Part shown: piece after piece, positions 8,207 through 16,323 of the stretch
How positions within the stretch are numbered: the first letter of the stretch is position 1
Layout of the letters: each line of letters starts with the position of its first letter
Assembly: GCA_002839645.1 (NCBI GenBank)
Contig: PGYL01000031.1
Coordinates: 34,641 to 81,673, forward strand
Direction: 5' to 3'
DNA: 47,033 bases
From: Methanomicrobiales archaeon HGW-Methanomicrobiales-2
GTDB taxonomy: Archaea; Halobacteriota; Methanomicrobia; Methanomicrobiales; Methanoculleaceae
Notes under the pieces: model-generated
Told to the model about the DNA's origin: nothing
The model's database searches: none
What the model saw: only the letters and a program-made list of their open reading frames with translations
Made by a program: the position numbers and the translations under genes

Positions 8207-8227
8207 TAAGAAGGCAACTTCCTTCCG

Positions 8228-8278
8228 ATGAACTGCAAGAACTACCTGTGGACGTTCCGGAGGCCGGGGTATGATTGA
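8228..8278 (+). other. Possible 16-codon leader ORF before amt
   Basis: An ATG at 8228 opens a 16-codon frame ([16 protein letters not shown]) whose TGA at 8276-8278 overlaps the amt start codon region (ATG at 8271). It lies wholly inside the expected amt leader. Overlap of a short ORF stop with the next start is typical of translational coupling, but no homology supports it and it may be chance. Confidence 0.25.
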
Positions 8279-9464
8279 TACCGGCGCTACGGCGTTTATC
8301 CTCATCTGTACGGCTATGGTCATGTTGATGACGCCGGGAGTAGGGCTCTTCTACGGTGGGCTCGTGCGGCGGAAGAACTTCATCTCCATGCTCGCGCTGG
8401 CGTTCATCGCATTTGCCCTCGTCAGCATCCAGTGGGTCGTCTTCGGCTACAGCCTGGCCTTCGGCACCGATATCAACGGGCTGATCGGGGGCCTGGAGTA
8501 CGCCTTCCTGCAGGGTGTCGGGATGGAGGGCGACGGTATTCCGGACCTGCTCTTTATGGCTTTCCAGATGGTCTTTGCGGGCCTCACGCTTGCAATCGTG
8601 ACGTCTGGAGTTGCAGAGCGGATAAAGATCAGTTCGTTCGTCGTCTTCGGCCTGCTCTGGACAACGCTGGTCTACGACCCGCTTGCCCACTGGGCGTGGG
8701 GCGGCGGATGGGCTGCGCAGCTTGGTGCGCTCGACTTTGCCGGCGGTACGGTCGTCCATATCAGTTCCGGCTTCTCGGCGCTGGCACTGGCGCTCGTCAT
8801 CGGAAAGCGTCTCGGATTCGGTTCACACGGCATGGAGCCGAACAACATCCCGATGGTCCTCCTCGGCGGGGCGCTCCTCTGGTTCGGGTGGTTCGGATTC
8901 AACGCCGGTAGCGCCCTCACCGCGAACGGCCTTGCGGCAAACGCGTTCGTCGTGACGAGTATCGCCGCCGCCGCGGGGGCTCTCTCCTGGCTCTGCACCG
9001 CCTGGGTTCGCGGCAGGCCGGGTTCGGTCGGGATCATCAGCGGGGCCATTGCCGGCCTCGTCGCCATCACTCCGGCAGCGGGATTCGTCACGCCCATGGC
9101 CGCCATTCCGATCGGCGCCGCTGCCGGTCTTGTCTGCTACGGGGCCCTGTTCTTCCGGGTCCGGAGGGGCTGGGATGAGAGCCTCGATGCATGGGCGATC
9201 CACGGTATGGGCGGCATCTTCGGCGCCCTCGCTACCGGGGTCTTTGCGGTCGCGGCAATAGGGGGCGTAGATGGTCTGCTCTACGGGAACCCGGGTCAGT
9301 TCCTCATCCAGCTCGTGGATGTGGCTGTGGTCGTGGCCTACGCGTTCGGCGCGACCTACGTCATCGCGAGGGTCATCGATGCGGTGATGGGCCTGCGCGT
9401 CACCGAAGAGGAAGAGTATGTCGGACTGGACATCGCCCAGCACGGCGAGTCCGTGCGGGTGTGA
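8271..9464 (+). CDS. amt: Ammonium transporter
   Basis: Amt/MEP/Rh-family channel that conducts ammonium across the cytoplasmic membrane. It is 397 residues with about 11 transmembrane segments. Both pore histidines are present, in [10 protein letters not shown] (about residue 164) and [13 protein letters not shown] (about residue 310). Signature segments [15 protein letters not shown] and [10 protein letters not shown] match the family. There is no signal peptide. glnK follows 10 bp downstream, the near-universal arrangement in which GlnK plugs the trimeric channel when nitrogen is plentiful. Confidence 0.97.
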   Translation: MIDTGATAFILICTAMVMLMTPGVGLFYGGLVRRKNFISMLALAFIAFALVSIQWVVFGYSLAFGTDINGLIGGLEYAFLQGVGMEGDGIPDLLFMAFQMVFAGLTLAIVTSGVAERIKISSFVVFGLLWTTLVYDPLAHWAWGGGWAAQLGALDFAGGTVVHISSGFSALALALVIGKRLGFGSHGMEPNNIPMVLLGGALLWFGWFGFNAGSALTANGLAANAFVVTSIAAAAGALSWLCTAWVRGRPGSVGIISGAIAGLVAITPAAGFVTPMAAIPIGAAAGLVCYGALFFRVRRGWDESLDAWAIHGMGGIFGALATGVFAVAAIGGVDGLLYGNPGQFLIQLVDVAVVVAYAFGATYVIARVIDAVMGLRVTEEEEYVGLDIAQHGESVRV

Positions 9465-9474
9465 GGTGGTGCAG

Positions 9475-9813
9475 ATGAAGATGGTCCTTGCAGTTATCCG
9501 GCCTGAGATGTTCGATGCCGTGAGAGCGGCACTCGAGGTGGAGGGCATAAACGGGATGACCGTGAGCGAGGTCATGGGCCGGGGGACGCAGAAGGGCATC
9601 ACCCTCCAGTTCAGGGGAAAGACGATGCCGGTCGAGCTCATCCCGAAGGTGAAGATCGAGATGGTCGTCAGGGATGCCGATGTCGAGAAGATTATCGGAA
9701 TCGTCCGGGCGCACGGCCGGACCGGCAAGCCGGGCGACGGCAGGATCTTCGTCCTTCCGGTCGAGAGCATCTGCAGGGTGCGGACGGACCTCGACGATCC
9801 GGCCGACCTATAA
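9475..9813 (+). CDS. glnK: PII signal-transduction protein (GlnK) lacking the T-loop Tyr
   Basis: A 112-residue trimeric PII regulator that normally senses ATP/ADP and 2-oxoglutarate and blocks Amt. The family features are a MKMVLAVIRPEMFDAVRAAL start, the T-loop base GRGTQKG, LIPKVKIEMVV after the loop, and the C-terminal signature TGKPGDGRIFVLPVE. ATG 9475 is chosen over the upstream ATG at 9418 because it gives the canonical N terminus and has a GAGGTGGT ribosome-binding site. The T-loop reads RGKTMPVELIPK, so the tyrosine that is uridylylated in bacteria, and kept in many archaeal GlnK proteins, is replaced by Met. The partner amt lies 10 bp upstream. Confidence 0.95.
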   Translation: MKMVLAVIRPEMFDAVRAALEVEGINGMTVSEVMGRGTQKGITLQFRGKTMPVELIPKVKIEMVVRDADVEKIIGIVRAHGRTGKPGDGRIFVLPVESICRVRTDLDDPADL

Positions 9814-9816
9814 CCC

Positions 9817-9824
9817 TTCTTTTT
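9817..9824 (+). terminator. T-rich terminator after glnK
   Basis: TTCTTTTT directly after the glnK stop fits the oligo-T terminators of archaea. It is followed by a 470 bp region without a gene that contains a structured repeat. Confidence 0.45.
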
Positions 9825-9991
9825 GAGGTCGCCCTGGAACGCCTTTGCGCGGAGGGAGCCTAGCACCTGACGGCGTTCACATTTTAGACGTACTGTCTTT
9901 CGCACCTTTGGCCAGTCGCCATTTACACTGTCGGTGCTCAAACTCCGTTCCTGGAGGAACGTCATCCTCTGATGCGTGGGTTCACAACTCA

Positions 9992-10176
9992 TGCACGGCT
10001 TTCCAGTGGATATCGCCACGCACTGCCCCCGTCCCCAAGGGGGCGGGGGAGGAGGCCGGAGGCCGGGCGGGGTGGGGGTTACATGCTCTCTTAAGGGATG
10101 GAGACAGGGGAAGGGGGCAAGCCCCCCTCCCCGTCAGCCCCTCCCCAATGGCGATATTCACCACGGTCCACTGCAT
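9992..10176 (+). repeat. Dispersed structured repeat, copy A
   Basis: First of three related copies in the window. The ends are inverted: CAGTGGATATCGCCA at 10004-10018 faces TGGCGATA (10149-10156) and TCCACTG (10167-10173). Inside are a perfect 11-bp stem (10026-10036 with 10039-10049, including one T:G pair), a GGCC-GGA-GGCC hairpin (10054-10064), a G-rich stretch able to form a quadruplex, and a GGGGGC-AA-GCCCCC hairpin (10113-10126) flanked by GGGG and CCCC. Copy B lies at 45928-46146; an inverted partial copy C is at the right edge. It has no coding frame worth calling. It may be a MITE or a structured RNA; the orientation is arbitrary. Confidence 0.8.
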
Positions 10177-10288
10177 CGGGTTTTCCATCTTTTAGATGTT
10201 TTACCTGTCACGACCCGTAACTGCCGGCGTCTCTACTCCCGCGGCTTGCCCCTCACACGGTTCACCCTTCGAACCCTTTCTACCGCCT

Positions 10289-11251
10289 TCACTCCCGGAA
10301 ATGCGGCAGGACCTCGTTCGTGTAGAACTCCATGAACTCCCGCTGCTGGTGCCCGATCTGGTGGATGCAGACGTGGTCGAACCCCATCTTGATGCGCTCT
10401 TCGATCTTTTTGATATGCGCTTCCGGGTCGGGACCGCAGACGACGTGCTCCGCCACATCCTCCGGCGTCACCATCTTCGCCACCTGCTCGTAGTGGACCG
10501 GCGTGGGGAGAAGCCGGTTGAGTTCCCCGGTATTTGCTGCGATGGGCCACTGCTCGTAGGCGGTCGTCTGCCCCTCCTCCTCGGTCTCGGCCCAGCAGAC
10601 CGAAGTCTCGACGTATGCCGGTTTATCGCCGCCCCCGGAGTCCCGGAAGATGATGAGGTTCTCCTCCGCGTTGCTGCCCGGATTGATGAACCCGTCACCG
10701 GCCCGGGCGGCCAGGGAAGCGCTGATCGGGCCTTCTGACGCGATGTAGATCGGGGGGAGTTTTTCCGGGAGCGTGAAGACCTGAGCGTTCTCGAGGGTGT
10801 AGAAGGAGCCGTAATGATCCTGCATGCCCCCCTTCCAGAGCATCCTGATCACCTCCACCGCCTCCTCGAGCATCTGTATCCGGACCGGCGCAGGGGGCCA
10901 GGGGTCACCGAAAACGTGCTCGTTGAGGTTTTCGCCCGACCCGAGACCCAGGATAAACCGCTCCGGCATCATCGCGGCGGCGGTTGCGGCAGCCTGAGCG
11001 ATGACGCCGGGATGTATCCGTATCGTCGGGCAGGTGACTCCCGTCACCAGCGGGAGATCCGCCGTCACCTGGGAGATGCCGCCGATGACCCCCCAGACGA
11101 ACGGGCTCTGCCCCTGCCGGTTCGTCCAGGGGTGGTAGTGGTCCGAGATCATGGCAAACGCAAAGCCGGCATCCTCCGCCTGCCGGGCGTTGCAGACCAG
11201 GTCAAGGGGAGGATGCTCCTCGCATGCCAGTTTATAGCCTATTTCAACCAT
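10289..11251 (-). CDS. F420-dependent LLM-class oxidoreductase (TIGR03557/Adf-like)
   Basis: A 320-residue luciferase-like TIM-barrel protein of the coenzyme F420-using group that includes F420-dependent glucose-6-phosphate and alcohol dehydrogenases. The N-terminal MVEIGYKLACEEH, the SDHYHPW segment (about residue 37) and ILGLGSGENLNEHVFGDPWP (about residues 101-120) are typical of this group. It probably transfers hydride between F420 and a small alcohol or aldehyde; the substrate is not readable. The start ATG 11251 has a weak AAGG site a few bases upstream. It lies alone, facing repeat copy A and diverging from HPS-RraA. Confidence 0.88.
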   Translation of the reverse strand: MVEIGYKLACEEHPPLDLVCNARQAEDAGFAFAMISDHYHPWTNRQGQSPFVWGVIGGISQVTADLPLVTGVTCPTIRIHPGVIAQAAATAAAMMPERFILGLGSGENLNEHVFGDPWPPAPVRIQMLEEAVEVIRMLWKGGMQDHYGSFYTLENAQVFTLPEKLPPIYIASEGPISASLAARAGDGFINPGSNAEENLIIFRDSGGGDKPAYVETSVCWAETEEEGQTTAYEQWPIAANTGELNRLLPTPVHYEQVAKMVTPEDVAEHVVCGPDPEAHIKKIEERIKMGFDHVCIHQIGHQQREFMEFYTNEVLPHFRE

Positions 11252-11311
11252 CCTTCAATCACATCCCGCCGATACAGCCGCCCTATCGCTCCGTCGTCGG
11301 GGCATGATGGG

Positions 11312-11329
11312 GCCGGCGTGGGCGCCGGC
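11312..11329. repeat. Perfect 7-bp hairpin in divergent intergenic region
   Basis: GCCGGCG-TGGG-CGCCGGC lies between the LLM oxidoreductase and HPS-RraA genes. A TATA-like GATAAATAC near 11370 lies about 30 bp before the HPS-RraA ATG. The hairpin sits upstream of that promoter, so it would be an operator or an element of the opposite transcript rather than a terminator. Confidence 0.35.
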
Positions 11330-11406
11330 TACCTCAAGCATCTCACGGCATATAGGTTTCCCCGGTCCGGCACCTGATAAATACAACCCTTGCCATACTG
11401 TACTGC

Positions 11407-12696
11407 ATGGCAACGCCTACTCTCCAGGTGGCGCTCGATCTCCTCGAGCTCGATCGTGCGGTAGAGATCGCAGATGAGGCGGTTCGTGGCGGGGCGGACT
11501 GGATTGAGGTCGGGACTCCCCTGATCAAGAGCGAGGGGATGCAGGCCGTGCGGATGCTCCGGGAACGGTTCCCCGGCCATGAGATCGTGGCGGACATGAA
11601 GATCGCCGACACCGGGGCCGTCGAGGTAGAGATGGCGGCGAAGTCCGGTGCCGGCATCGTCTGCATCCTCGCCGACGCCGACGACACCGTGATCGCCGAG
11701 GCGGTCCGTTCCGCCCGCAAGTACGGCGTCCGGCTCATGGCCGACCTCATCAACGTCGCCGACCCCGTCTCCCGGTCGCGGGAACTTGCGGCGCTCGGTG
11801 TCGATTACATCAACGCCCACGTAGGCATCGACCAGCAGATGATCGGCAAATCGTCGCTCGACCTCCTCCGCCGCCTTGCCGGCGAAGTGGGTACGCCCGT
11901 CGCCGTCGCAGGAGGGCTCGATGCAGAGACTGCATCTGAGGCGGTTGCCGCCGGGGCTTCGGTCGTCATTGTTGGGGGCAACATCATCAAGGCTGCCGAC
12001 GTGACCGGGGCGGCGCGGCGGGTCCGGAATGCTATCGACCGGCCTGAGATCAGGCCACGGGAGGAGGAGAGTCGTGATGCCGTCATCCGCCGCCTCTTCC
12101 AAGCCGTCTCCGCACCGAACGTCACCGATGCCATGCACCGGAAGGGGGCTATGGCGGGGGTCGTCTCCCTCTGCGGCCGGGTCAAAGCGGTCGGCCCGGC
12201 GGTGACGGTTCGTACCGTCGCCGGAGACTGGGCAAAACCCGTCGAGGCGATCGACGTCGCCAGGCCGGGAGACGTCCTCGTCATCAGCAACGACGGAAGG
12301 AAGGACGTCGCACCCTGGGGAGAACTTGCCACCCACTCCGCGAAGAACCGGGGAGTTGCGGGCGTCGTGATCGACGGGGCGGCCCGGGATGTGGACGATA
12401 TCAGGGAAATGGGGTTTCCGCTCTTCGCTACGGGGACCGTCCCGAACGCCGGGGACCCCAAGGGTCTTGGGGAGATCAACACTGAGATTGCCTGTTGCGG
12501 GCAGGAAGTACGGCCGGGTGACTGGATCGTCGCCGACGAGAGCGGTGTCGTGGTGGTCCCCCGGGAGCGCGCCTACGAGGTCGCACGCCGGGCGACGGAG
12601 GTGAAGAAGACCGAGGAGAGGATCCGCGAGGAGATCCGGCGCGGGCGGACACTCTCAGAGGTCTCTGAACTCCTGAAATGGGAGAAGCGGCACTGA
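11407..12696 (+). CDS. Bifunctional 3-hexulose-6-phosphate synthase / RraA-like protein
   Basis: A 429-residue fusion. Residues 1-215 are a KDPG/orotidine-decarboxylase-type TIM barrel of the hexulose-phosphate synthase group ([57 protein letters not shown]). Residues 225-429 are an RraA/dimethylmenaquinone-methyltransferase-like domain ([36 protein letters not shown]). In methanogens lacking the oxidative pentose-phosphate pathway, HPS cleaves or makes hexulose-6-phosphate for ribose-phosphate supply. The RraA-like half may act as an aldolase/decarboxylase rather than an RNase E regulator, since archaea lack RNase E. A TATA-like box about 30 bp upstream suggests a very short leader. Confidence 0.9.
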   Translation: MATPTLQVALDLLELDRAVEIADEAVRGGADWIEVGTPLIKSEGMQAVRMLRERFPGHEIVADMKIADTGAVEVEMAAKSGAGIVCILADADDTVIAEAVRSARKYGVRLMADLINVADPVSRSRELAALGVDYINAHVGIDQQMIGKSSLDLLRRLAGEVGTPVAVAGGLDAETASEAVAAGASVVIVGGNIIKAADVTGAARRVRNAIDRPEIRPREEESRDAVIRRLFQAVSAPNVTDAMHRKGAMAGVVSLCGRVKAVGPAVTVRTVAGDWAKPVEAIDVARPGDVLVISNDGRKDVAPWGELATHSAKNRGVAGVVIDGAARDVDDIREMGFPLFATGTVPNAGDPKGLGEINTEIACCGQEVRPGDWIVADESGVVVVPRERAYEVARRATEVKKTEERIREEIRRGRTLSEVSELLKWEKRH

Positions 12697-12746
12697 CCGA
12701 CGGCGACCCCTCTGCCTTTATCTGAACGTGTGACATAGTTACCGAT

Positions 12747-12768
12747 CACCCGGAACCCGGGTGGTTTT
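12747..12768 (+). promoter_or_regulatory. Hairpin plus T-run before the DUF1538 operon
   Basis: CACCCGG-AAC-CCGGGTG at 12747-12763 is followed by GGTTTT. This intrinsic-terminator-like element lies between HPS-RraA and the DUF1538 operon, 20 bp before the first start codon, which has its own GGGGAGG ribosome-binding site. It may end the HPS-RraA transcript or attenuate the operon. Confidence 0.4.
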
Positions 12769-12786
12769 CCGGGGAGGAGCGGTAGC

Positions 12787-13482
12787 ATGTTGCAGGATAT
12801 CAGGGAGGCGGTCGTTGAAGTTCTCCGTGCGGTCCTCCCCATCATCCTGATCATCGTCGTCCTCGAGGTCGGGGTGCTCGGTGCGGCACCGTCTGATCTC
12901 CTCCTGTTTCTGCTCGGGAGCGGCATGGTCGTCCTCGGGATCGCGCTCTTCCTCTCCGGCGTGAAGGCGGGCCTTCTTCCCATCGGCGAGGCGATCGGGT
13001 CTGAACTCCCTGCCCGGGGTTCACTCGCACTGGTCGTTGCTGGATCGTTCCTGTTTGGCTTTCTGACGATCGTCGCCGAGCCGAATATCCGTGTCCTCAC
13101 AGACATGCTTGACACCGCCTCGGGGGGCGGCATCCCGTCCGGCCCCCTGACCCTCGTGATCGCGGTCAGTGTCGGGTTCATTGTCACCGCGGGAGTCCTC
13201 CGGATCATCTTCGGAGTCCCTCTTGCTTACCTTTTTGCCGCCAGTTATGGTGTTATCATCGTCCTTGCACCGTTTACGTCGCTGGATTTCCTGGCTGTCG
13301 CGGTTGATGCAGGCGGCATAACGACCGGACTTTTGACGATCCCGATCATTCTGGCGCTCGGAACCGGCGTCAGTGCGGTTCTTGCCGGGCGTTCGGCCCT
13401 CACGGACGGTTTCGGGCTGGTCGGGCTTGCTTCCCTTGGTCCGATCCTCGGCGTCATGCTGATGGGGATGGTTTATCCATGA
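12787..13482 (+). CDS. DUF1538 family membrane protein, first half
   Basis: A 231-residue integral membrane protein with about six to seven hydrophobic segments. The repeat-half pattern is visible: a SGVKAGLLPIGEAIG loop, then AEPNIRVLTDML, then DAGGITTGLLTIPIILALGTG and GFGLVGLASLGPILGVMLMGMVY. The last two look like transport signatures. The next gene carries the same set of motifs, so the two are homologous halves that in bacteria usually occur as one longer protein. Function is unknown; transport is inferred from topology. The stop overlaps the next start (ATGA), and the third gene is a PII-like regulator. A strong GGGGAGG site precedes the ATG. Confidence 0.85.
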   Translation: MLQDIREAVVEVLRAVLPIILIIVVLEVGVLGAAPSDLLLFLLGSGMVVLGIALFLSGVKAGLLPIGEAIGSELPARGSLALVVAGSFLFGFLTIVAEPNIRVLTDMLDTASGGGIPSGPLTLVIAVSVGFIVTAGVLRIIFGVPLAYLFAASYGVIIVLAPFTSLDFLAVAVDAGGITTGLLTIPIILALGTGVSAVLAGRSALTDGFGLVGLASLGPILGVMLMGMVYP

Positions 13483-14207
13483 TTCTGGAACTCTTTGAGG
13501 GGATGGGCCAGATCTTTCTTGAGGTTGCCCAGGCGCTCCTTCCCCTGCTCATCTTCTTTGGAGTATTTCAGGTGCTCTTCCTGAAACTTCCGCGGGTTTA
13601 CGTCGTAAACCTCGTGCGTGGCATCCTGGTTGCGTTCCTCGGCATGGTGCTCTTCCTTCAGGGAGTGAATGTCGCGTTCCTGCCGGCGGGCCGGGAGATT
13701 GGAGAGGCAGTCACAGCATTCGGCCAGCAGTGGCTGCTCATCCCACTCGGATTTGTCCTGGGGTTTCTTGCCACCTACGCAGAGCCCGCGGTCCGGGTTC
13801 TCGGCTACCAGGTCGCAGAGTCATCGAGTGGCTACATCAGGGAATCCATGATCGTCTACACCCTCTCGTTCGCGGTTGCGATCTCCGTGTCGCTCGGTAT
13901 GGCCCGTCTTGTCTACGGCATCCCGCTGCTCTACATTCTCATCCCGGGCTACTTCCTCGTCATCATCCTTCTCTTTCTCACCGATCGAGAGTTTGTCGGG
14001 ATCGCGTTTGATTCAGGGGGTGTCGCTACCGGCCCGATGGCCGTCACCTTCCTCCTCTCCCTTGCCGTCGGGGTTGCGGCGGGGATCGAAGGCCGCAACC
14101 CCGTCACGGACGGGTTCGGGCTGATCGCGCTGATAGCGCTTGCACCCATCCTCTCGGTGCTGATGCTCGGCATCCTCTACCGGAGAACACGAGGTGAAGA
14201 TACGTGA
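13479..14207 (+). CDS. DUF1538 family membrane protein, second half
   Basis: A 242-residue membrane protein paralogous to the upstream gene. It shares LQGVNVAFLPAGREIGEA, a conserved AEPAVRVLGYQV segment, DSGGVATGPMAVTFLLSLAVG, NPVTDGFGLIALIALAPILSVLMLGILY and a hydrophobic profile of about seven segments. The two halves probably assemble as a pseudo-twofold heterodimer, as in transporters built from inverted or tandem repeats. It overlaps its neighbours by 4 bp on both sides (ATGA, then GTGA). No substrate can be inferred. Confidence 0.85.
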   Translation: MILELFEGMGQIFLEVAQALLPLLIFFGVFQVLFLKLPRVYVVNLVRGILVAFLGMVLFLQGVNVAFLPAGREIGEAVTAFGQQWLLIPLGFVLGFLATYAEPAVRVLGYQVAESSSGYIRESMIVYTLSFAVAISVSLGMARLVYGIPLLYILIPGYFLVIILLFLTDREFVGIAFDSGGVATGPMAVTFLLSLAVGVAAGIEGRNPVTDGFGLIALIALAPILSVLMLGILYRRTRGEDT

Positions 14208-14581
14208 GTAACAATTCCGATAATGAGCTGATCGTCACGATTGTAAAACGGGGCTGGTCCGAGCCGGTAATAACGGCGGCCCGCGGCGCCGGGGCTGAGG
14301 GGGGGACTATCCTCCTCGGCCGCGGGACCGGCATTCATGAGATGAAGACCCTTCTTGGTATCGCCATCGAGCCTGAGAAAGAGATCGTCCTGACGGTCGT
14401 CGCTGCATACCAGACCGATGTGGTGCTGGATGCGATCGTCGCCGCCGCCGAACTGGATCGGCCGGGGATGGGCCTCGCATTCGTCATCCCGATCCGGCGC
14501 ATCGCAGGAAGGGTTCACATGTTCCTCAAAGATGAGGCAGAAGAGCCTGAGGGCCCGGGAGTGCCCCGGAGCCCGATTTGA
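14204..14581 (+). CDS. PII-like nitrogen-regulatory-type protein linked to DUF1538
   Basis: A 125-residue protein of the PII superfamily. The core beta-alpha-beta pattern begins IVTIVKRGWSEPVITAARGAGAEGGTILLGRGTG (ligand-loop region), then EIVLTVVAAYQTDVVLDAIVAAAELDRPGMGLAFVIPIRRIAG. It has a short T-loop with no modifiable Tyr and no canonical TGxxGDGKIFV ending, so it is a PII-like branch rather than GlnK. The start is GTG 14204, overlapping the second DUF1538 gene as GTGA. The arrangement parallels amt-glnK and suggests that it gates the DUF1538 pair in response to a nucleotide or metabolite. Confidence 0.85.
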   Translation: MSNNSDNELIVTIVKRGWSEPVITAARGAGAEGGTILLGRGTGIHEMKTLLGIAIEPEKEIVLTVVAAYQTDVVLDAIVAAAELDRPGMGLAFVIPIRRIAGRVHMFLKDEAEEPEGPGVPRSPI

Positions 14582-14590
14582 GCCCCGGGA

Positions 14591-15022
14591 TTACCGTGAG
14601 AGAGACGCTTTGAGGAGTTCTCCGCCACGGTCAAGGATCTGCCGGACAGCGTCCTCGACTTGGTCCACGCGCAGGATCAGGACCGCCTCATCCTTCCCCG
14701 AGTAGGCATAGGCGTACTCGATGTTGATCCCTGCATCCCCGAGTAGGGCTGCAATATCCGAGAGGCCGCCGGGCTCGTCACGCATCTTCACGCCGATCAC
14801 ATCGGTGAATGAGACGCGGAACCCGAGATCGGTCAGCGTCCGGTGGGCGTCCTCCGGCCGGTCGACGAGCGCACGGACAACCCCGAACCCGTCCGCCTCG
14901 GCGATACTGAACGCAAAGATGTTGATCCCGGCATCCCGCAACGCTCCGGCGATCGCCGCAAGACGCCCCGGGCGGTTCTCCGAAAAGATTGAGATCTGTT
15001 TGACGATATACGATTTCTCCAT
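14591..15022 (-). CDS. Tandem ACT-domain protein
   Basis: A 143-residue protein made of two ACT ligand-binding domains. The first runs through KQISIFSENRPGRLAAIAGALRDAGINIFAFS and the second through DVIGVKMRDEPGGLSDIAALLGDAGINIEYAYAYSG. Each has the Gly-rich turn that usually binds an amino acid. It overlaps the upstream PaaK gene by one base (TAATG) with an AGGAGG site before its ATG, so it is co-translated with the ligases and probably senses an amino acid, perhaps an aromatic one. It faces the PII gene 9 bp away. Confidence 0.88.
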   Translation of the reverse strand: MEKSYIVKQISIFSENRPGRLAAIAGALRDAGINIFAFSIAEADGFGVVRALVDRPEDAHRTLTDLGFRVSFTDVIGVKMRDEPGGLSDIAALLGDAGINIEYAYAYSGKDEAVLILRVDQVEDAVRQILDRGGELLKASLSR

Positions 15023-16323
15023 TATAATGACCTCCTGTCAACAACTTTCTTCGACTTGCCCTCGAACCGCGGAAGAGTTCCCGGTTCGACCAGTTCCACA
15101 TCCACGCCCACGTTCAGGGAACCCCGGAGGCGATGCTCCACCTTCCTCTTGATCACCATAAGCTCGGTGATCTTGTCGGAGAACGCCTCTTCGCTCACCT
15201 CTACCCGCACGAGCATGGAATCAAGTGCACCCTTCCGGTCGACGACGATCTGGAAGTGCCTGCCGACCTGTGGGATCTCAAGCAGCGCATGCTCCACCTG
15301 CGACGGGAAGACGTTGATGCCGCGGATGATCAGCATGTCGTCCACCCTTCCGCGGATCCGGCCGATGCGCGGGTGGGTCCGGCCGCAGGCGCAGGCGTCC
15401 TCTTCAAGGGCGGTGAGATCCCCGATCCGGTACCTGACCATGGGAAGGGCCTCTTTCTGCAGCATGGTGATGGTCAGTTCGCCCTGTTCTCCGGGCGCGA
15501 GCACTTCGCCGGTCGCGGGGTCCACGATCTCCACGAGTGCGAGGTCCCCCCAGATGTGGATCCCCTGCTGCTCGGCGCATTCGGTGAACATCGGGCCGGA
15601 GAGTTCGCTTGTCCCATAGATGTCGTAGGCACGGATGCCGAGCCAGTCCTCTATCCGGCCCCGCATCTGCTCCGACCAGGGTTCGGCGCCGAGGAAGCCG
15701 ATGCGAAGGTCGGTATCGTTCTTGATCGAGACGCCCATCTTCTCCGCCACCTCCCCCATGTGGAGGAGGTAGGAGGGGGTGCAGGCGATGGCGGTGACGT
15801 GGAGGTCCTGCATGAGCTCGACCTGCCGCTCGGTGTTCCCGACGCTTGTGGGGAGGACGGTCGCGCCGACACGCTCGGCACCGTAATGCGCGCCGAGGCC
15901 GCCAGTGAAGAGGCCGTAGCCGTAACTCACCTGGATCACGTCACCCCGCCCGAGGCCGCAGGAGGAGAACCCCCGTGCCAGGGACTCGCTCCAGTTCTCG
16001 ATGTCGCGTTCTGTATAGCCGACGACCGTCGGTTTCCCCGTCGTCCCGGAGGAGACGTGGTACCTGACCAGTTCGTTCTGTTCAGCGGAGAAGATCTTGT
16101 CGGGGTAGCCGTCCCGCAGGTCCCGCTTGTACATGAACGGGAGTTTCGCGACATCCTCAAGCGTCCTGATGTCGTCGGGGTGAACATGGTGCTCCTTCAT
16201 CCGGCGCCGGTAGAAGTCGTTGAAGCTGTAAAGCCGGTAGACCAGGGATTTGGCGAGTTTGAACTGGAGCCGCTGCAGTTCTTCAGGTGTGATCTCTTCC
16301 ATCCGCGGATTCCAGGGCGCCAT
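15022..16323 (-). CDS. Phenylacetate-CoA ligase family (PaaK) AMP-forming acyl-CoA synthetase, paralogue 1
   Basis: A 433-residue adenylate-forming enzyme. The P-loop reads SSGTTGKPTVVGYT (about residues 91-104); other motifs are YDIYGTSELSGP (about residue 226), YRIGDLT, and the hinge/C-terminal region IRGRVDDMLIIRGINVFPSQVE with the terminal PRFEGKSKKVVDRR carrying the adenylation Lys. It should activate an aryl acid such as phenylacetate or indoleacetate to its CoA ester with ATP. In archaea such ligases often work with indolepyruvate:ferredoxin oxidoreductase in aromatic amino-acid interconversion, but iorAB is not in the window. Overlaps of one base link it to both neighbours. Confidence 0.9.
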   Translation of the reverse strand: MAPWNPRMEEITPEELQRLQFKLAKSLVYRLYSFNDFYRRRMKEHHVHPDDIRTLEDVAKLPFMYKRDLRDGYPDKIFSAEQNELVRYHVSSGTTGKPTVVGYTERDIENWSESLARGFSSCGLGRGDVIQVSYGYGLFTGGLGAHYGAERVGATVLPTSVGNTERQVELMQDLHVTAIACTPSYLLHMGEVAEKMGVSIKNDTDLRIGFLGAEPWSEQMRGRIEDWLGIRAYDIYGTSELSGPMFTECAEQQGIHIWGDLALVEIVDPATGEVLAPGEQGELTITMLQKEALPMVRYRIGDLTALEEDACACGRTHPRIGRIRGRVDDMLIIRGINVFPSQVEHALLEIPQVGRHFQIVVDRKGALDSMLVRVEVSEEAFSDKITELMVIKRKVEHRLRGSLNVGVDVELVEPGTLPRFEGKSKKVVDRRSL

